Source: Trifolium pratense (Eukaryota; Streptophyta; Magnoliopsida; Fabales; Fabaceae). From it: a stretch of DNA of 64,000 nt. The stretch covers positions 25,164,777 through 25,228,776 of the forward strand of contig NC_060063.1 of NCBI RefSeq assembly GCF_020283565.1, written 5' to 3'. Below, piece by piece: positions 47,043 through 57,726 of this stretch. Each line of letters opens with the position of its first letter. Positions within the stretch are counted from its first letter, which is position 1. The notes below the pieces were generated by a model that made no database searches, was not told the DNA's origin, and saw nothing but the letters and a program-made list of their open reading frames with translations. A program made the translations under genes and the position numbers.

Positions 47043-47403
47043 TATTAGCAGAAGCCCAAATACTAGTATCATGGAAAGGCCCAAGAGAACTATTACTAGG
47101 CCTAAGAAATTGGATGTCCACGTGTAAGCATCTTACTCCACCAAGTGCCTGCATCAAGGAGTAATGGAATAGAAGTCTCTACAGTTTGTTAGAATAAATA
47201 TCTTTTAATATTATTATTTTGTAGTGGTAGTATTTGCATTCCTGAAAGTAAGGGAAGTTGTTAGCTGTCAGACCCTACTCTATGGCTATATATGTTATCC
47301 TTTGCATTGAATAAAATCATCAGAAAAGTTTATTCCACTTCTTATCTTTAATTCTCAGGAGGATTCCCTTGTCCTACTAATTCAAGGAAACATTAACCTA
47401 ACA
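47043..47403 (+). repeat. 5' LTR of the gypsy element
   Basis: 361 bp, starting TATTAGCAG (the 3' copy has TGTTAGCAG) and ending CCTAACA. The A is a change in the invariant TG end. It contains a TATATATG box near 47290 and an AATAAA-like signal near 47312. Immediately after it, AATTGGTGCTTTC is the presumed primer-binding site. Confidence 0.95.
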
Positions 47404-47442
47404 AATTGGTGCTTTCATTCTCAATTCCCAAACTCACCTTTC

Positions 47443-49056
47443 ATGGCTGCCAGACCCACCAACGCTGAAAGGCTTGATGATCTCACTATCAAGGTCGATA
47501 CCATCCTTGAACATCTTGCCAATCTCACCGCTCAACCACCACCACCCACGCCTCCACCATTAATCACACCACCACCACTGAATCACCAACCCTTTCCACC
47601 AAATCATCTACCTCGCATGAAACTTGATGTTCCCAAATTCGATGGTTCCGACGCCATGGGTTGGATCTTCAAAATCTCACAATTCTTTGACTACCACCAA
47701 ACCCCTGAGGAAGAACGACTCATCGTCGCTTCTTTTTACATGGAAGGACCTGCTCTTAGTTGGTACCAATGGATGCACCGTAACGGTCAAATCACCACTT
47801 GGTTTGGCTTCTTACAAGCTCTTGAAACCCGTTTTGCTCCGTCGTATTATGACGAACCATCTAGTGCCTTGTTCAAACTTGGTCAACGCACCACTGTTAA
47901 CCAATACCTTGCTGAGTTTGAACGTCTTGCCAACCGTATTGTTGGGCTCCAACCACCGTTCCTGCTTAGTTGTTTCATCTCCGGACTCTCCCCGGAAATA
48001 CGTCGAGAAGTTCAAGCTCTCCGACCCATGTCATTAACCCAAGCCACCGCACTTGCCAAGTTACAAGAAGATAAAATCGAGGATCGCCGCCGCTTATTCA
48101 AAAACAAAACAAATTCCCAAAACACTCCTTCATCTTCCTTTACCAACCCTTTCGGCCCACCACCATCTGCTCTCCCTTTACCCACAACAAACACCTTACC
48201 ATTGTTACCCGCACCCCCAAAACCCAACCGTCCCAATTTCCGCAAGCTTTCACCGGAAGAAATGGCTACCCGCCGAGAGAAAGGTCTCTGTTATAATTGT
48301 GATGAAACTTTCACCCCCCAACACAAATGTAAGGGTCATTTTTTCCTTCTCATCACTGAAGATCCCACTGATTCACCACCAGATCTCATCAATTTCATTG
48401 ACCCAGATCCACCAAACAATACTCCTCTTAGTGATGATGCTGTTGATGCTCAGATTAGCCTACACGCCCTTTCCGACTGCACCGTCGCCTCTACAATCCG
48501 TCTGATGGGTCGCATATCCAACCATCCAGTCACTGTTCTAATTGACGGTGGTAGTACTCACAACTTTGTCCAAGACCGCATCGCCAAATTCCTCGAGCTC
48601 CCTTCAGTCCTCATTTCCACCCTCAAGGTCATGGTTGGTAATGGTAACAATCTTGATTGTACTCGTTTTTGTTCTAATGTCCCCTTATTACTTCAATCCA
48701 AGTCATTTGTTGTGGATTTTTATGTCCTCCCATTATGCGGTGCTGATATTGTATTGGGTGCACCATGGCTCAAAACCATTGGCCCAGTTCTCATGGATTA
48801 CACCTCACTTAGCCTCTCTTTCACTCACCATGGCCAACCCATAACACTTACTGCTGATTCCCAGGCCCAGCCCAAACCAGCTTCAGCCCACCAAGTCAAA
48901 AGATTACTACAAACATATTCCACTGCTAAACTATTTCACATCCAAATTTTAAACCCAACACCTGAACCACCTAAACCCGACCCACCTCAACCACACCCGA
49001 TACCCAATCCAATCCCTTCTCATTCGATTCGCCTCCGTCTTCAATTCCCCAACTAA
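47443..49056 (+). CDS. Gag-protease portion of the gypsy element
   Basis: The 537-aa frame contains a proline-rich N-terminal stretch (TAQPPPPTPPP near residues 30-50), the retrotrans_gag core (FDGSDAMGWIFKISQFF and SWYQWM near 65-115), a zinc knuckle (CYNCDETFTPQHKC from Cys283), and an aspartic protease motif DGGS at 368-371 followed by HNFV. The usual plant form is D-S/T-G; GG here is common for this lineage. The frame stops at 49056 where the RT should continue, because the next domain is in another frame. Gag makes the virus-like particle and the protease releases pol parts. It may still be made as a truncated product. Confidence 0.85.
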   Translation: MAARPTNAERLDDLTIKVDTILEHLANLTAQPPPPTPPPLITPPPLNHQPFPPNHLPRMKLDVPKFDGSDAMGWIFKISQFFDYHQTPEEERLIVASFYMEGPALSWYQWMHRNGQITTWFGFLQALETRFAPSYYDEPSSALFKLGQRTTVNQYLAEFERLANRIVGLQPPFLLSCFISGLSPEIRREVQALRPMSLTQATALAKLQEDKIEDRRRLFKNKTNSQNTPSSSFTNPFGPPPSALPLPTTNTLPLLPAPPKPNRPNFRKLSPEEMATRREKGLCYNCDETFTPQHKCKGHFFLLITEDPTDSPPDLINFIDPDPPNNTPLSDDAVDAQISLHALSDCTVASTIRLMGRISNHPVTVLIDGGSTHNFVQDRIAKFLELPSVLISTLKVMVGNGNNLDCTRFCSNVPLLLQSKSFVVDFYVLPLCGADIVLGAPWLKTIGPVLMDYTSLSLSFTHHGQPITLTADSQAQPKPASAHQVKRLLQTYSTAKLFHIQILNPTPEPPKPDPPQPHPIPNPIPSHSIRLRLQFPN

Positions 49057-51921
49057 CCTTCCCCCACCACGCTCCATTGACCATCATATCACACTACAAC
49101 CCAACTCTAAACCAGTTAACACTCGCCCTTACCGTTACCCATACTTCCAGAAAAATGAAATTGAACACCAAATACAAACCATGCTTTCCACACAACTCAT
49201 ACAACATAGTCAAAGTCCTTTCTCCTCCCCTGTGTTACTAGTTAAAAAGAAAGATGGTGGATGGCGCTTTTGCGTCGATTACAGGGCTCTCAACTCCATC
49301 ATTATTCGTGACAGATCTCCCATGCCAACCATAGATGAGCTTCTTGACGAATTAGGTTCAGCAACCTAGTTTTCTAAACTTGATCTTCGCCAGGGTTTTC
49401 ACCAAATCCGTATGCATCCAGATGATATTCCTAAGACTGCCTTCCGTACCCATCAAGGCCACTACGAATTTCGTGTTATGCCTTTTGGTCTTTGCAATGC
49501 ACCTTCTACCTTCCAAACAGCCATGAACAAGTTGCTCCAACCATTTTTGCGTAAGTTTGTTGCTGTTTTCTTTGATGACATCCTAGTTTACAGCGTGTCA
49601 CTCGAAGACCATTTACAACATCTTGAATTGGTTTTTAAAGCTTTAATCCAAGAGGAATACTTTTTGAAACATTCTAAATGTTTACTAGCTCAGCGCCGTC
49701 TTGAATACTTAGGGCACGTTGTCTCTGCTGCTGGTGATTGCCCTGACCCTTCCAAAATTCAAGCAATGTTAGATTGGCCCACCCCTACCAATGTTACTGC
49801 CCTTCGTGGTTTTCTTGGCCTCACCGGATTTTACAGAAAATTCATCCAAGGGTATGCCTCTATTGCATCTCCCCTCACCTCTCTGCTACGTAAAGACTCA
49901 TTCCATCGGAATCCGGAAGCCACCATTGCCTTCAATGCCCTCAAACTAGCCATGACCTCTGCACCAACCTTAGCCCTTCCCAACTTTACCAAACCATTTA
50001 TCCTTGAAATAGACGCCTCTGGTATAGCCATGGGAGCTGTACTAATGCAAGACTCCCACCCAATTGCATTCTTCAGTAAACCGTTTTGCCCGCGACTCCA
50101 AAAGGCCTCAACCTATGTTAGAGAATTACATGCTATCACTACAGCAGTCAAGAAGTGGAGACAATACCTTTTGGGTCACAAATTAATCATTTACACCGAT
50201 CATCAAAGTCTCAAAGAATTACTCACCCAAATAGTTCAAACCCCTGAACAACAAATTTATCTGTCAAACTCATGGGTTATGACTACACCATTCACTACAA
50301 AACGGGCAAAACCAATGTTGTGGCCGATGCACTTTCCCGCCTTCCAGAGACACCCTCAGGTACGCATCTCTCTCTCTCTATGCCTAATTTTATTTTTTTA
50401 GAGCAACTCAAACTAGCATTGGCTTCTAGCAACCAATTCACCTCACTATTTAACCAAATATCACAAAACCCATCTCAATTTCCCAAACACAAAATCCACC
50501 AGGAACTTATCTTGTAGGATAATCGTATCTGGCTTGATCCTTCACTCCCATTTTGCAAATCATTACTCGAAGAATTTCATAGTTCTCCCTCTGCTGGTCA
50601 CATGGGAATTGCCAAAACTCTTGCTCGCTTACAAGCAAATTTTTGGTGGGAAGGTATGCGTAACCATGTTAAACAGTTTGTCACTGGCTGTTCCATTTGT
50701 CAACAAGTTAAATATGAAACAAAGAAACCATCTGGCCTCCTCCAACCTCTACCCATCCCACATGCCATTTGGGAAGATTTGTCTCTGGATTTCATCACCG
50801 GCTTACCACCATCCAATGGTTACAGTGCTATTCTGGTTGTAGTCGACCGATTCTCTAAAAGTGTTCACTTGGCTGCTCTTGTCCCACATTACACTGCACA
50901 CAAAGTGGCATTACTATTCTTTGATACTGTCTACAAACTTCATGGAATGCCACGCAGTTTAGTATCCGATCGAGATCCTTTATTCATCAGCAAGTTTTGG
51001 CGTGAATTATTCACACTCTGTGGCACCCAACTTCGTATGAGCACTGCTTACCATCCCGAAACCGATGGACAAACGGAAGTATACAATCGTGTTTTGGAAC
51101 AATATCTGCGTTCCTTTGTTCATCACAAACCCTCCCAATGGTCCAAATTCCTCTCCCTTGCTGAATGGTCCTATAACACATCAGTTCACTCATCAACTGG
51201 ACACTCCCCTTACCAGATTACATTTGGCAAAACACCACCAACCATCCCACAATATATCCAAGGCCAATCCTCCATCGAAGCTGTGGATTCCATGCTAGCC
51301 AACCGCCAACAACTTATCATTACTTTAAGATAGAAACTGCTCAAATATCAAGCTATCATGAAACAATTTGCTGACCAGCATCGCCGCGACATTGAATTTG
51401 ATGTTGGTTCCTTCGTCTATGTTCGCCTCCGTCCTTATCACCAGAAAACAGCCACTTCTACTACTTATACCAAGCTTTCAAAATGCTATTATGGCCCATT
51501 CAAAGTCATTGAACGCATTGGCAAAGTTGCTTACCGCCTGGATTTACCTCTCACCTGCAAAATCCACCCTGTTTTTCACTGTTCTCTGCTCAAGTTACAT
51601 CATGGTCCTATACCCTCTGTCACAACTATTCCACCAGTCTCAGTTGATCACCACCCTATTGTGACACCACTGACCATACTTGACACCAAGACAGATTCTT
51701 CCACTGATCCACCTACCAAGCTCGCTTTAGTTCAGTGGTTCGGTTTACCTACTGAAGACACAAGTTGGGAAAATTGGGACTCACTCTGTGCTGACTATCA
51801 CCTTGAGGACAAGGTGTCTTTCCCAGCAACAGGGGATGTTAGCAGAAGCCCAAATACTAGTATCATGGAAAGGCCCAAGAGAACTATTACTAGGCCTAAG
51901 AAATTGGATGTCTACGTGTAA
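49057..51921 (+). pseudogene. Broken pol (RT-RNase H-integrase-chromodomain) of the gypsy element
   Basis: RT begins near 49070 in a different frame from gag (PFSSPVLLVKKKDGGWRFC) and carries the active-site FFDD at 49568-49579. RNase H shows LEIDASG and YTDHQSL. Integrase follows, with an HHCC finger (HSSPSAGHMG, CSICQQ), catalytic stretches LSLDFI, SDRDPLF and PETDGQTE, then the GPF motif (YYGPFKVIERIG) and a chromodomain (VQWFGLPTEDTSWENW). Lesions: frameshift at about 49020-49070; TAG at 49367-49369; frameshift at about 50250-50275; TAG at 50515-50517; TAG at 51331-51333. The frame ends at 51921, inside the 3' LTR. No functional pol can be made from this copy. Confidence 0.93.
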
Positions 51922-52197
51922 GCATCTTACTCCACCAAGTGCCTGCATCAAGGAGAAATGGAATAGAAGTCTCTACAGTTTGTTAGAATAAATATCTTTT
52001 AATATTATTATTTTGTAGTGGTAGTATTTGCATTCCTGAAAGTAAGGGAAGTTGTTAGCTGTCAGACCCTACTCTATGGCTATATATGTTATCCTTTGCA
52101 TTGAATAAAATCATCAGAAAAGTTTATTCCACTTCTTATCTTTAATTCTCAGGAGGATTCCCTTGTCCTACTAATTCAAGGAAACATTAACCTAACA
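51837..52197 (+). repeat. 3' LTR of the gypsy element
   Basis: 361 bp, TGTTAGCAG...CCTAACA. Its first 85 bases encode the last 27 residues of the polyprotein and its stop. A short polypurine run ACAGGGGA precedes it. Confidence 0.95.
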
Positions 52198-52259
52198 GGA
52201 GTCATGAAATTTTTTAAGAGGATTGTTGATGGATAAATTTAGCAATGCTAATGGAAAGT

Positions 52260-53415
52260 CTCTCGGTTGAAGTATTGAGTTGAAATAATCTTATGATGGG
52301 TGTGTCATTGGTTAGAATGTAAAGGAGGGTTGGTGCAACCGGGAAGTTTAAATAAGTTAGGTGAAGTGGGTTGATGTTTGTAAGCAGAATAGTAAGAGTG
52401 GCCTAAGTGTTTAAGATCTAAGAGTACGTAATGAATTTTTTTTCCTTTGCTAAATGGCGTCGGAGGGTGCTTTTGGAAGGAGAATCTCATTGGAAGAGTG
52501 GGTGACTAGTTTCCCCTCTACAACTCAAGTTTCGCTTTGGTGGAATGACTTGTTGCAAAATTGGAGCGGTTGCCGGAATGGATTGGACTCAAAAAACTTG
52601 GAAATGGAAGACGGAGCATTAGCTTTTGGGACGATATTCGGATAGGGAATTCACCTCTTAAGGTGGTATTTTTGGGATTTTGTCTTATATCTATCCAATA
52701 GGAGTGTTGTATCCAAGAATTAGGAAGGTGGGAGGATGTTGTCTGGGTGTGAGATCTTAATTAAGTGGAGCCAGAATCTATTTGTGTGGGAGGAAGATTT
52801 CGGGGAATGTTGGATTCTCTTATAGGCTCTAGTCAAATAACAATTTTGGGGGGTGAATGAAGCTGCCACCATGCAATTAGAGGTATGTTTACGGTGAACT
52901 CAATTTATCAATATCTATCTGACTCTATTTCTCCTCCTATCTTGTGGTCCGGATAAGTTACTGGTGTTGGGTAAATTGTGTAAAAGATTTTTTTCTTCAA
53001 AAGTCATTGAGTTCTCTCGACAACTTCTTCGCGGTCGACTTCCTACGAGGGAAGAATTTTTTGTTTGAGTCCCGAACCACCATGTATGTGGTGCTTCGCT
53101 CGCAATCTCAGAGAGCGAGGGCTATCGCTTTAGAACTTGTTTGTTTGCTTCTTCATTACGACTCCTAGTGTTCAAGTGGTTTGGCCTCACTTTGGTGATA
53201 CATAGAGATCCCTTTGTTTTGCTGGAAACATTATGCTTTTGCTTTGGTCAAGGAAAATGCCTAAAGAGGCTTTTAAGGCGGTATGACACACACAGTGGTA
53301 TGGTCAATTTTGAAAGCAAGGAACGATTTCATATTCTCGTCTAAAGAAAGTATCAGCCATTGAAGAGATTTTTTACAGTATAAAAATATTATCACGGGGC
53401 AATATTTTGTATTAA
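52260..53415 (+). pseudogene. Degenerate L1-type LINE ORF2 C-terminal region
   Basis: Scattered frames on the plus strand read VSLWWNDLLQ, LRGRLPTREEFFV-like and VFKWFGLTLVIHRDPFVLLETLCFCF, matching the zf-RVT region and downstream of plant LINE ORF2. Many stops and frameshifts. It was the target of the nearby gypsy insertion or lies just beside it, and is followed by a 10-bp-TSD MITE and the copia element. Confidence 0.7.
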
Positions 53416-53425
53416 TACAATTCTA

Positions 53426-53810
53426 AGCTAATGCTACGGTAGACCACCTTCACAAGTGGAAGGTGGTCCACCGTGGACAAGTGATCTACCGAATATGAAT
53501 TTTACGAAATTCACTATTGGATTGAAAGTTTATATCGTATAGATCATCCATAAATTTTTTAAAATTTTTTAAAAATCATTTAATATATTATTGAGACTCA
53601 TCAAGATTTACGTTATTTAATAAACCGTTAATCTTGATGTGTCTCGATAACATATCAAATGATTTTCAATTTTTGTAAATTTTTCTATGGATGTATGATA
53701 TAAACTTTCAATCCAACGATGAATTTTGTAAAATTCGTATTTGTTATAATGTTATTCATGACTGGTCCACCATGGACCACTTGATGAAGTGATCCATATT
53801 AGAATTTACC
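53426..53810 (-). mobile_element. MITE with 10-bp TSD, copy 2
   Basis: It is the same family as 13065-13346 but inverted and about 100 bp longer, the extra part being a nested palindrome (GAGACTCATCAAGATT mirrored by AATCTTGATGTGTCTC). Flanks TACAATTCTA (53416-53425) and TACGATTCTA (53811-53820) form a 10-bp duplication with one mismatch. Confidence 0.8.
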
Positions 53811-53863
53811 TACGATTCTAATCTACTGTCGAATGTCGATTCAAAGAAATATTCTAACCTACT

Positions 53864-54906
53864 TGAAATTCCTGGCACACAGTTGACAGGTGTTGCTCAA
53901 GGTGTAGCAACACTTGTCTGTTGTAGACAGATGTTGTTACTAGTGCGCCAACACTTGTCTATAAACAGAGCAAATAACATAAAACAATACAAACAGTAAA
54001 GTAAATAACACACGAGAGTTGTTAACCCAGTTCAGCCTAAAGCCTACTCTGGGGGATACCAATCCAGGAATGAAGTCCACTATCAGCAGTATTACTTCGA
54101 AGCTAAACTCACCCGTTTACAACTTCTCACTTAATCACTACCCAATGACACTTCTACCTAGGAACTCCTAGATATGAGACCCCGTCCCAATTCCCACCTT
54201 AGCAACACAGACAGCGCTGCTATTCAATTCCACAAACACACCAGGTGGAGACACACTCCTAAGAAACTAGGATTCACTCTTGCTTAAAAGCTTGCGAGTA
54301 AACCACACAACACAATAGAACAATCTCCGTACTTCAAAGCTTAGGAGAAGTTCACAATTACAACTCAATAACACTCAGGTCCTAAGCTTGCATCAATGAG
54401 ACACAAGAAAGGCTCACAATTAACACTCTAAAACCCTAATAACACACGCTTTGTAAGAACACGGTTTTAGATGCTTGAAACCATATGCTTGCCTTCGTAT
54501 TTATAGTAGTAGAACGACTTGGGCTTCAAGACAAAATTAGGGCTTCTAGAATTGCGGCAGCAGTGGTATATTTTTGAAAACAATAATTATATTTTTGAAA
54601 CCGCAAAAATATATTTTCCAAAAATATAATTCCTTTGGAAAATAAAACTAGGGTTCAGCTGCCTTCTGAAACACATTGATCACGTGCGCCTTGTTGTATA
54701 AGAAACCACGAAATAATTCTTCAAACAGATCTTCAAAAGATTGAATAGAAAATAAAAACATCTAGCTGGCGCGCGCAGGAACAGAGTCAGGTGTTGTACC
54801 AAAGTGTCCCAACATTTGTCACAACACTTGGGGTCAGCACACTTGTCTCAACACTTGGCTAAAATATGTTTTTGCAAAATGTAGCCAATCATACAAAAAC
54901 CCAACA
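53864..54906 (-). repeat. 3' LTR (left copy) of the SIRE-type element
   Basis: 1043 bp from TGAAATTCC to ...CCCAACA on the plus strand. It matches 61270-62312 base for base except about three substitutions (for example GACAGGTG versus GACATGTG; CACGGTTTTAG versus CACAGTTTTAG; TTGTACC versus TTGTTCC). Confidence 0.96.
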
Positions 54907-54917
54907 ATCTCCCCCTT
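54907..54917 (-). other. Polypurine tract of the SIRE-type element
   Basis: The minus strand reads AAAGGGGGAGAT directly before the LTR start TGTTGGG. This is the classic SIRE plus-strand primer. Confidence 0.85.
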
Positions 54918-57024
54918 TGGCAAATTTTGGCTAAAACAATATTAGACCAGTGTATATAGAGATACAGTATTACTTTTCCTTCGAGTCAACATGATCACAC
55001 AACTAGGAAAGAAAGTAACACATAATAACACTACTTCAAAGAGATTTAAGTAGCATCAGAGGCAATGCAACAGCGGAATAAGAACACAACTAGCCTTATG
55101 GAACAACACAAGGGAGAAATAAACTCCCATAGTAGATGCTAAGAAATAGGAGAAATAAACTCCTAATAGTTTAACGTGCATCCATTCATCATAAGAACAA
55201 CAGGGAAAAATAAATTCCCATATAACATCTGAGAAAAATAAATTCTCAGTCATAAGAGATAGTGGACTCAATAGTCAGGTGCCATAACACTTGGCACAAC
55301 ATTCGTCATCAAATACATTCAGGCGATCAAGAGATAATATCACTCACACTCCCCCTGAATTCATGCATACAAACATCAGATAGAGAAAGAATATTCACTA
55401 CTCCCCCTCAGTACATGCATATTACTCACACTCCCCCTCAATACGAGCATACGAACAATTCATGCAAACACAGGTCACCAGATGTGAGAACATCTGTCTT
55501 CACACTTGTCACACACACACTACTCCCCCTTTTTAGCCACAATTTAGACAAACATCATGCATAGGAAATAGTAGTGTACCAGAGCATAGAGAATATCAGT
55601 GTGCAGTTATTACAGACAATAGAGCACACACAGGTGCTGGAAATCCAGGGCCTTGCCCACAAAAGATGTGGAGAACAAAAGTAGTGAAAAGAGAACATGC
55701 AAGCTGTTATCCACAATACCGGAACCAAACTCCAGCAATATAGCATGAAGATTATAAGTCATAAGGCATAAACCTATATTATCTTCAGCACATCAACTAC
55801 TTTGTGCACAGAACTACAATGGAATACATACCTCATCATATATAAATCAGTAGTGGAGGAACCATATCATATCCACCACATCAGACATTTCCCCCTTGTT
55901 TGCACATCATGAAAGAGACATTATCTAAGAAGGAACACTTACATGTCATCTTTCTTCCTGTCAGGTGACATAATGTCCAGGACCTCTAGCTCAGAGTTAC
56001 ACACGCACAGATGAAGATTAACCAGTTTCAACTTCAAGAGGCATATACCAAATCCATCTTCAACAATCACATAAGAACTTCAAACCAGAAGTTTCAGAAA
56101 CAGGTCTGAAACAGTCACATATACTAGTAGTAATCACCTCTGAATATCACATATCTGAGCACACAATATCAGAAACACATTCAGAACATAAGAATTTTCA
56201 TCTGCTTCCTAGTGAGAGTATCAACCATTGGCTGAGCAGATGTACCTACACATGGTACAACATTTGTCTCCAGTGTCATAGATGCATCAACATCTGACAC
56301 AACATCCGTCTTAGGGATGAGTTCCACGAGTGAATCAGCAGTAACTCACTTGTGGTTTTAGTAACTCATAGTTAACAATAGCAGGGGGACACAAGAGAAT
56401 CAACCATCAGTAGTTGATCAGCTTTCAATAACAAAGAACAATAATCATTTGCTCCCAACTAAAATGCTCATCCTAGGTGATTTGGATGACGCTCCAAAGT
56501 ACAAATAACAATTAACCATTGAACATAAGTTGAAACAGCTCCAATGTTCATAATCCCTTGAAGTGCTTTTTACTACAGCAGAACAAGAGTTCCATGCTCT
56601 CATAGACTTGATGATATCAAGTTAGAGTAAACAACCTTCATCCCGTTTCAGAGAAATACCACCATTCACATTGAGAAAAATAAATTCTCAATATAAAGAT
56701 GTCAAGACATTAAGTCTGACATGTCTTCAAGGTCTTCCAGCTTCAGATTAAGGACTCCCCCTTAATAACTGCATAATCTGCTGGTCAGATGTTCCAACAT
56801 TTGGGAGGACATCAGTCTCCTTCTCAAGGAATACACAAAGAGATCCTTTATCAAAGCCACTGGAGGTTGACTTTTAGGATTAGAAGCAAAAATAAATTGC
56901 TCATAAGTTCATTCAGATCTCTCTTCAACAAACTTCATATATGAGTGCCTTTATGAGTGGACTTGAGATCACCCTCAAGTATCTTTGGCATCTCTAACAA
57001 GTTAGTTGGATCTCTCATCGAGTA
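54918..57024 (-). other. Long 3' untranslated region of the SIRE-type element
   Basis: No frame of note. Several extra polypurine-like strings, written on the plus strand as ACTCCCCCT, lie at about 55348, 55401, 55431 and 55521, and AAATAAACTCC-type motifs repeat at 55115-55240. Such G-rich repeats upstream of the PPT occur in SIRE elements. Confidence 0.6.
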
Positions 57025-57675
57025 TCACCTCACCAAGGGATACAGCTTCAAAGAACAACATAGTTTTGCATACTCAGCACCCAAAACCACCATGAGCTTT
57101 CCATCAGATATATATGCAGCGGAATTCGAACTAGAAAACTCATCACCAAACTTCAGGCATAACATAATGACCTTTGCACACACTCCACATTCTAGGTCCA
57201 ACAGGTTAATATAGGTTTGAAAATAAATCAAACCATACAACAAATCATCACCAAAGCTACACGCCTGAATAATAATGGACAGGTCTATTACACGCCCTGC
57301 CATGAATAGTCCATCCTCCACTTCTAGGGACCATTCAACTAATATGAACTTCTTCAAGTTCAAACAACTTTTCTCATTAGATGGGGAATTAACATCAGTG
57401 TGTTCGTCAGACACTTCTTCTTTATTATCAGTCATCACCTGACCATTTTCATTTTCAGGAACAATCACATGTTCGGGGATTTCAGGAACAGTTTCACCTT
57501 GTTTATTCTCTCGGGCCAAAGATGTGTCAACATCTTGCACAACATTAGTCTCAAGAACGATTTTCTTGAACCAATCAATCACATAGTCAATCATGACTTT
57601 ACCAGAAGTACCAACATTAACATTAACTTTAGAGGAAGAGTTCATATCACATTTCCCTTGATTAGCGTGCACCAT
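57025..57675 (-). pseudogene. Env-like ORF remnant of the SIRE-type element
   Basis: A 216-aa frame starts MVHANQGKCDMN. Residues about 28-75 (VIDWFKKIVLETN, QDVDTSLARENK, PEIPEHVIVPEN) match the N-terminal acidic region of the env-like proteins found in legume SIRE elements. The second half (from SCLNLKKFILVEWS) no longer resembles them and probably reads through rearranged 3' sequence. Full-length env-like proteins are several hundred residues with possible transmembrane segments, so this is truncated. Function of env-like ORFs in plants is not known. Confidence 0.55.
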
Positions 57676-57726
57676 ACAATGGAGAGAGGGAAAAGAGGCG
57701 GTTGCACGCGTTACATGCAGTAACTG

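Larger units (their letters stand above)
47043..52197 (+). mobile_element. Full-length Ty3/gypsy chromovirus-type retrotransposon
   Basis: Two 361-bp LTRs frame a 4.4-kb interior in gag-PR-RT-RH-IN-chromodomain order. The target duplication GGAGT is perfect (47038-47042, 52198-52202). LTRs differ at only about 3 positions, so insertion is recent. Coding is broken by two frameshifts and three TAG codons. Short LTRs and a chromodomain place it among chromoviruses, perhaps Reina-like; the lineage is an inference. The polyprotein frame ends 85 nt inside the 3' LTR. Confidence 0.95.

Noticed and set aside
50272..51333. Separate integrase gene in the gypsy element
   Set aside because: The frames are pieces of one pol region split by stops and a frameshift, not independent genes.
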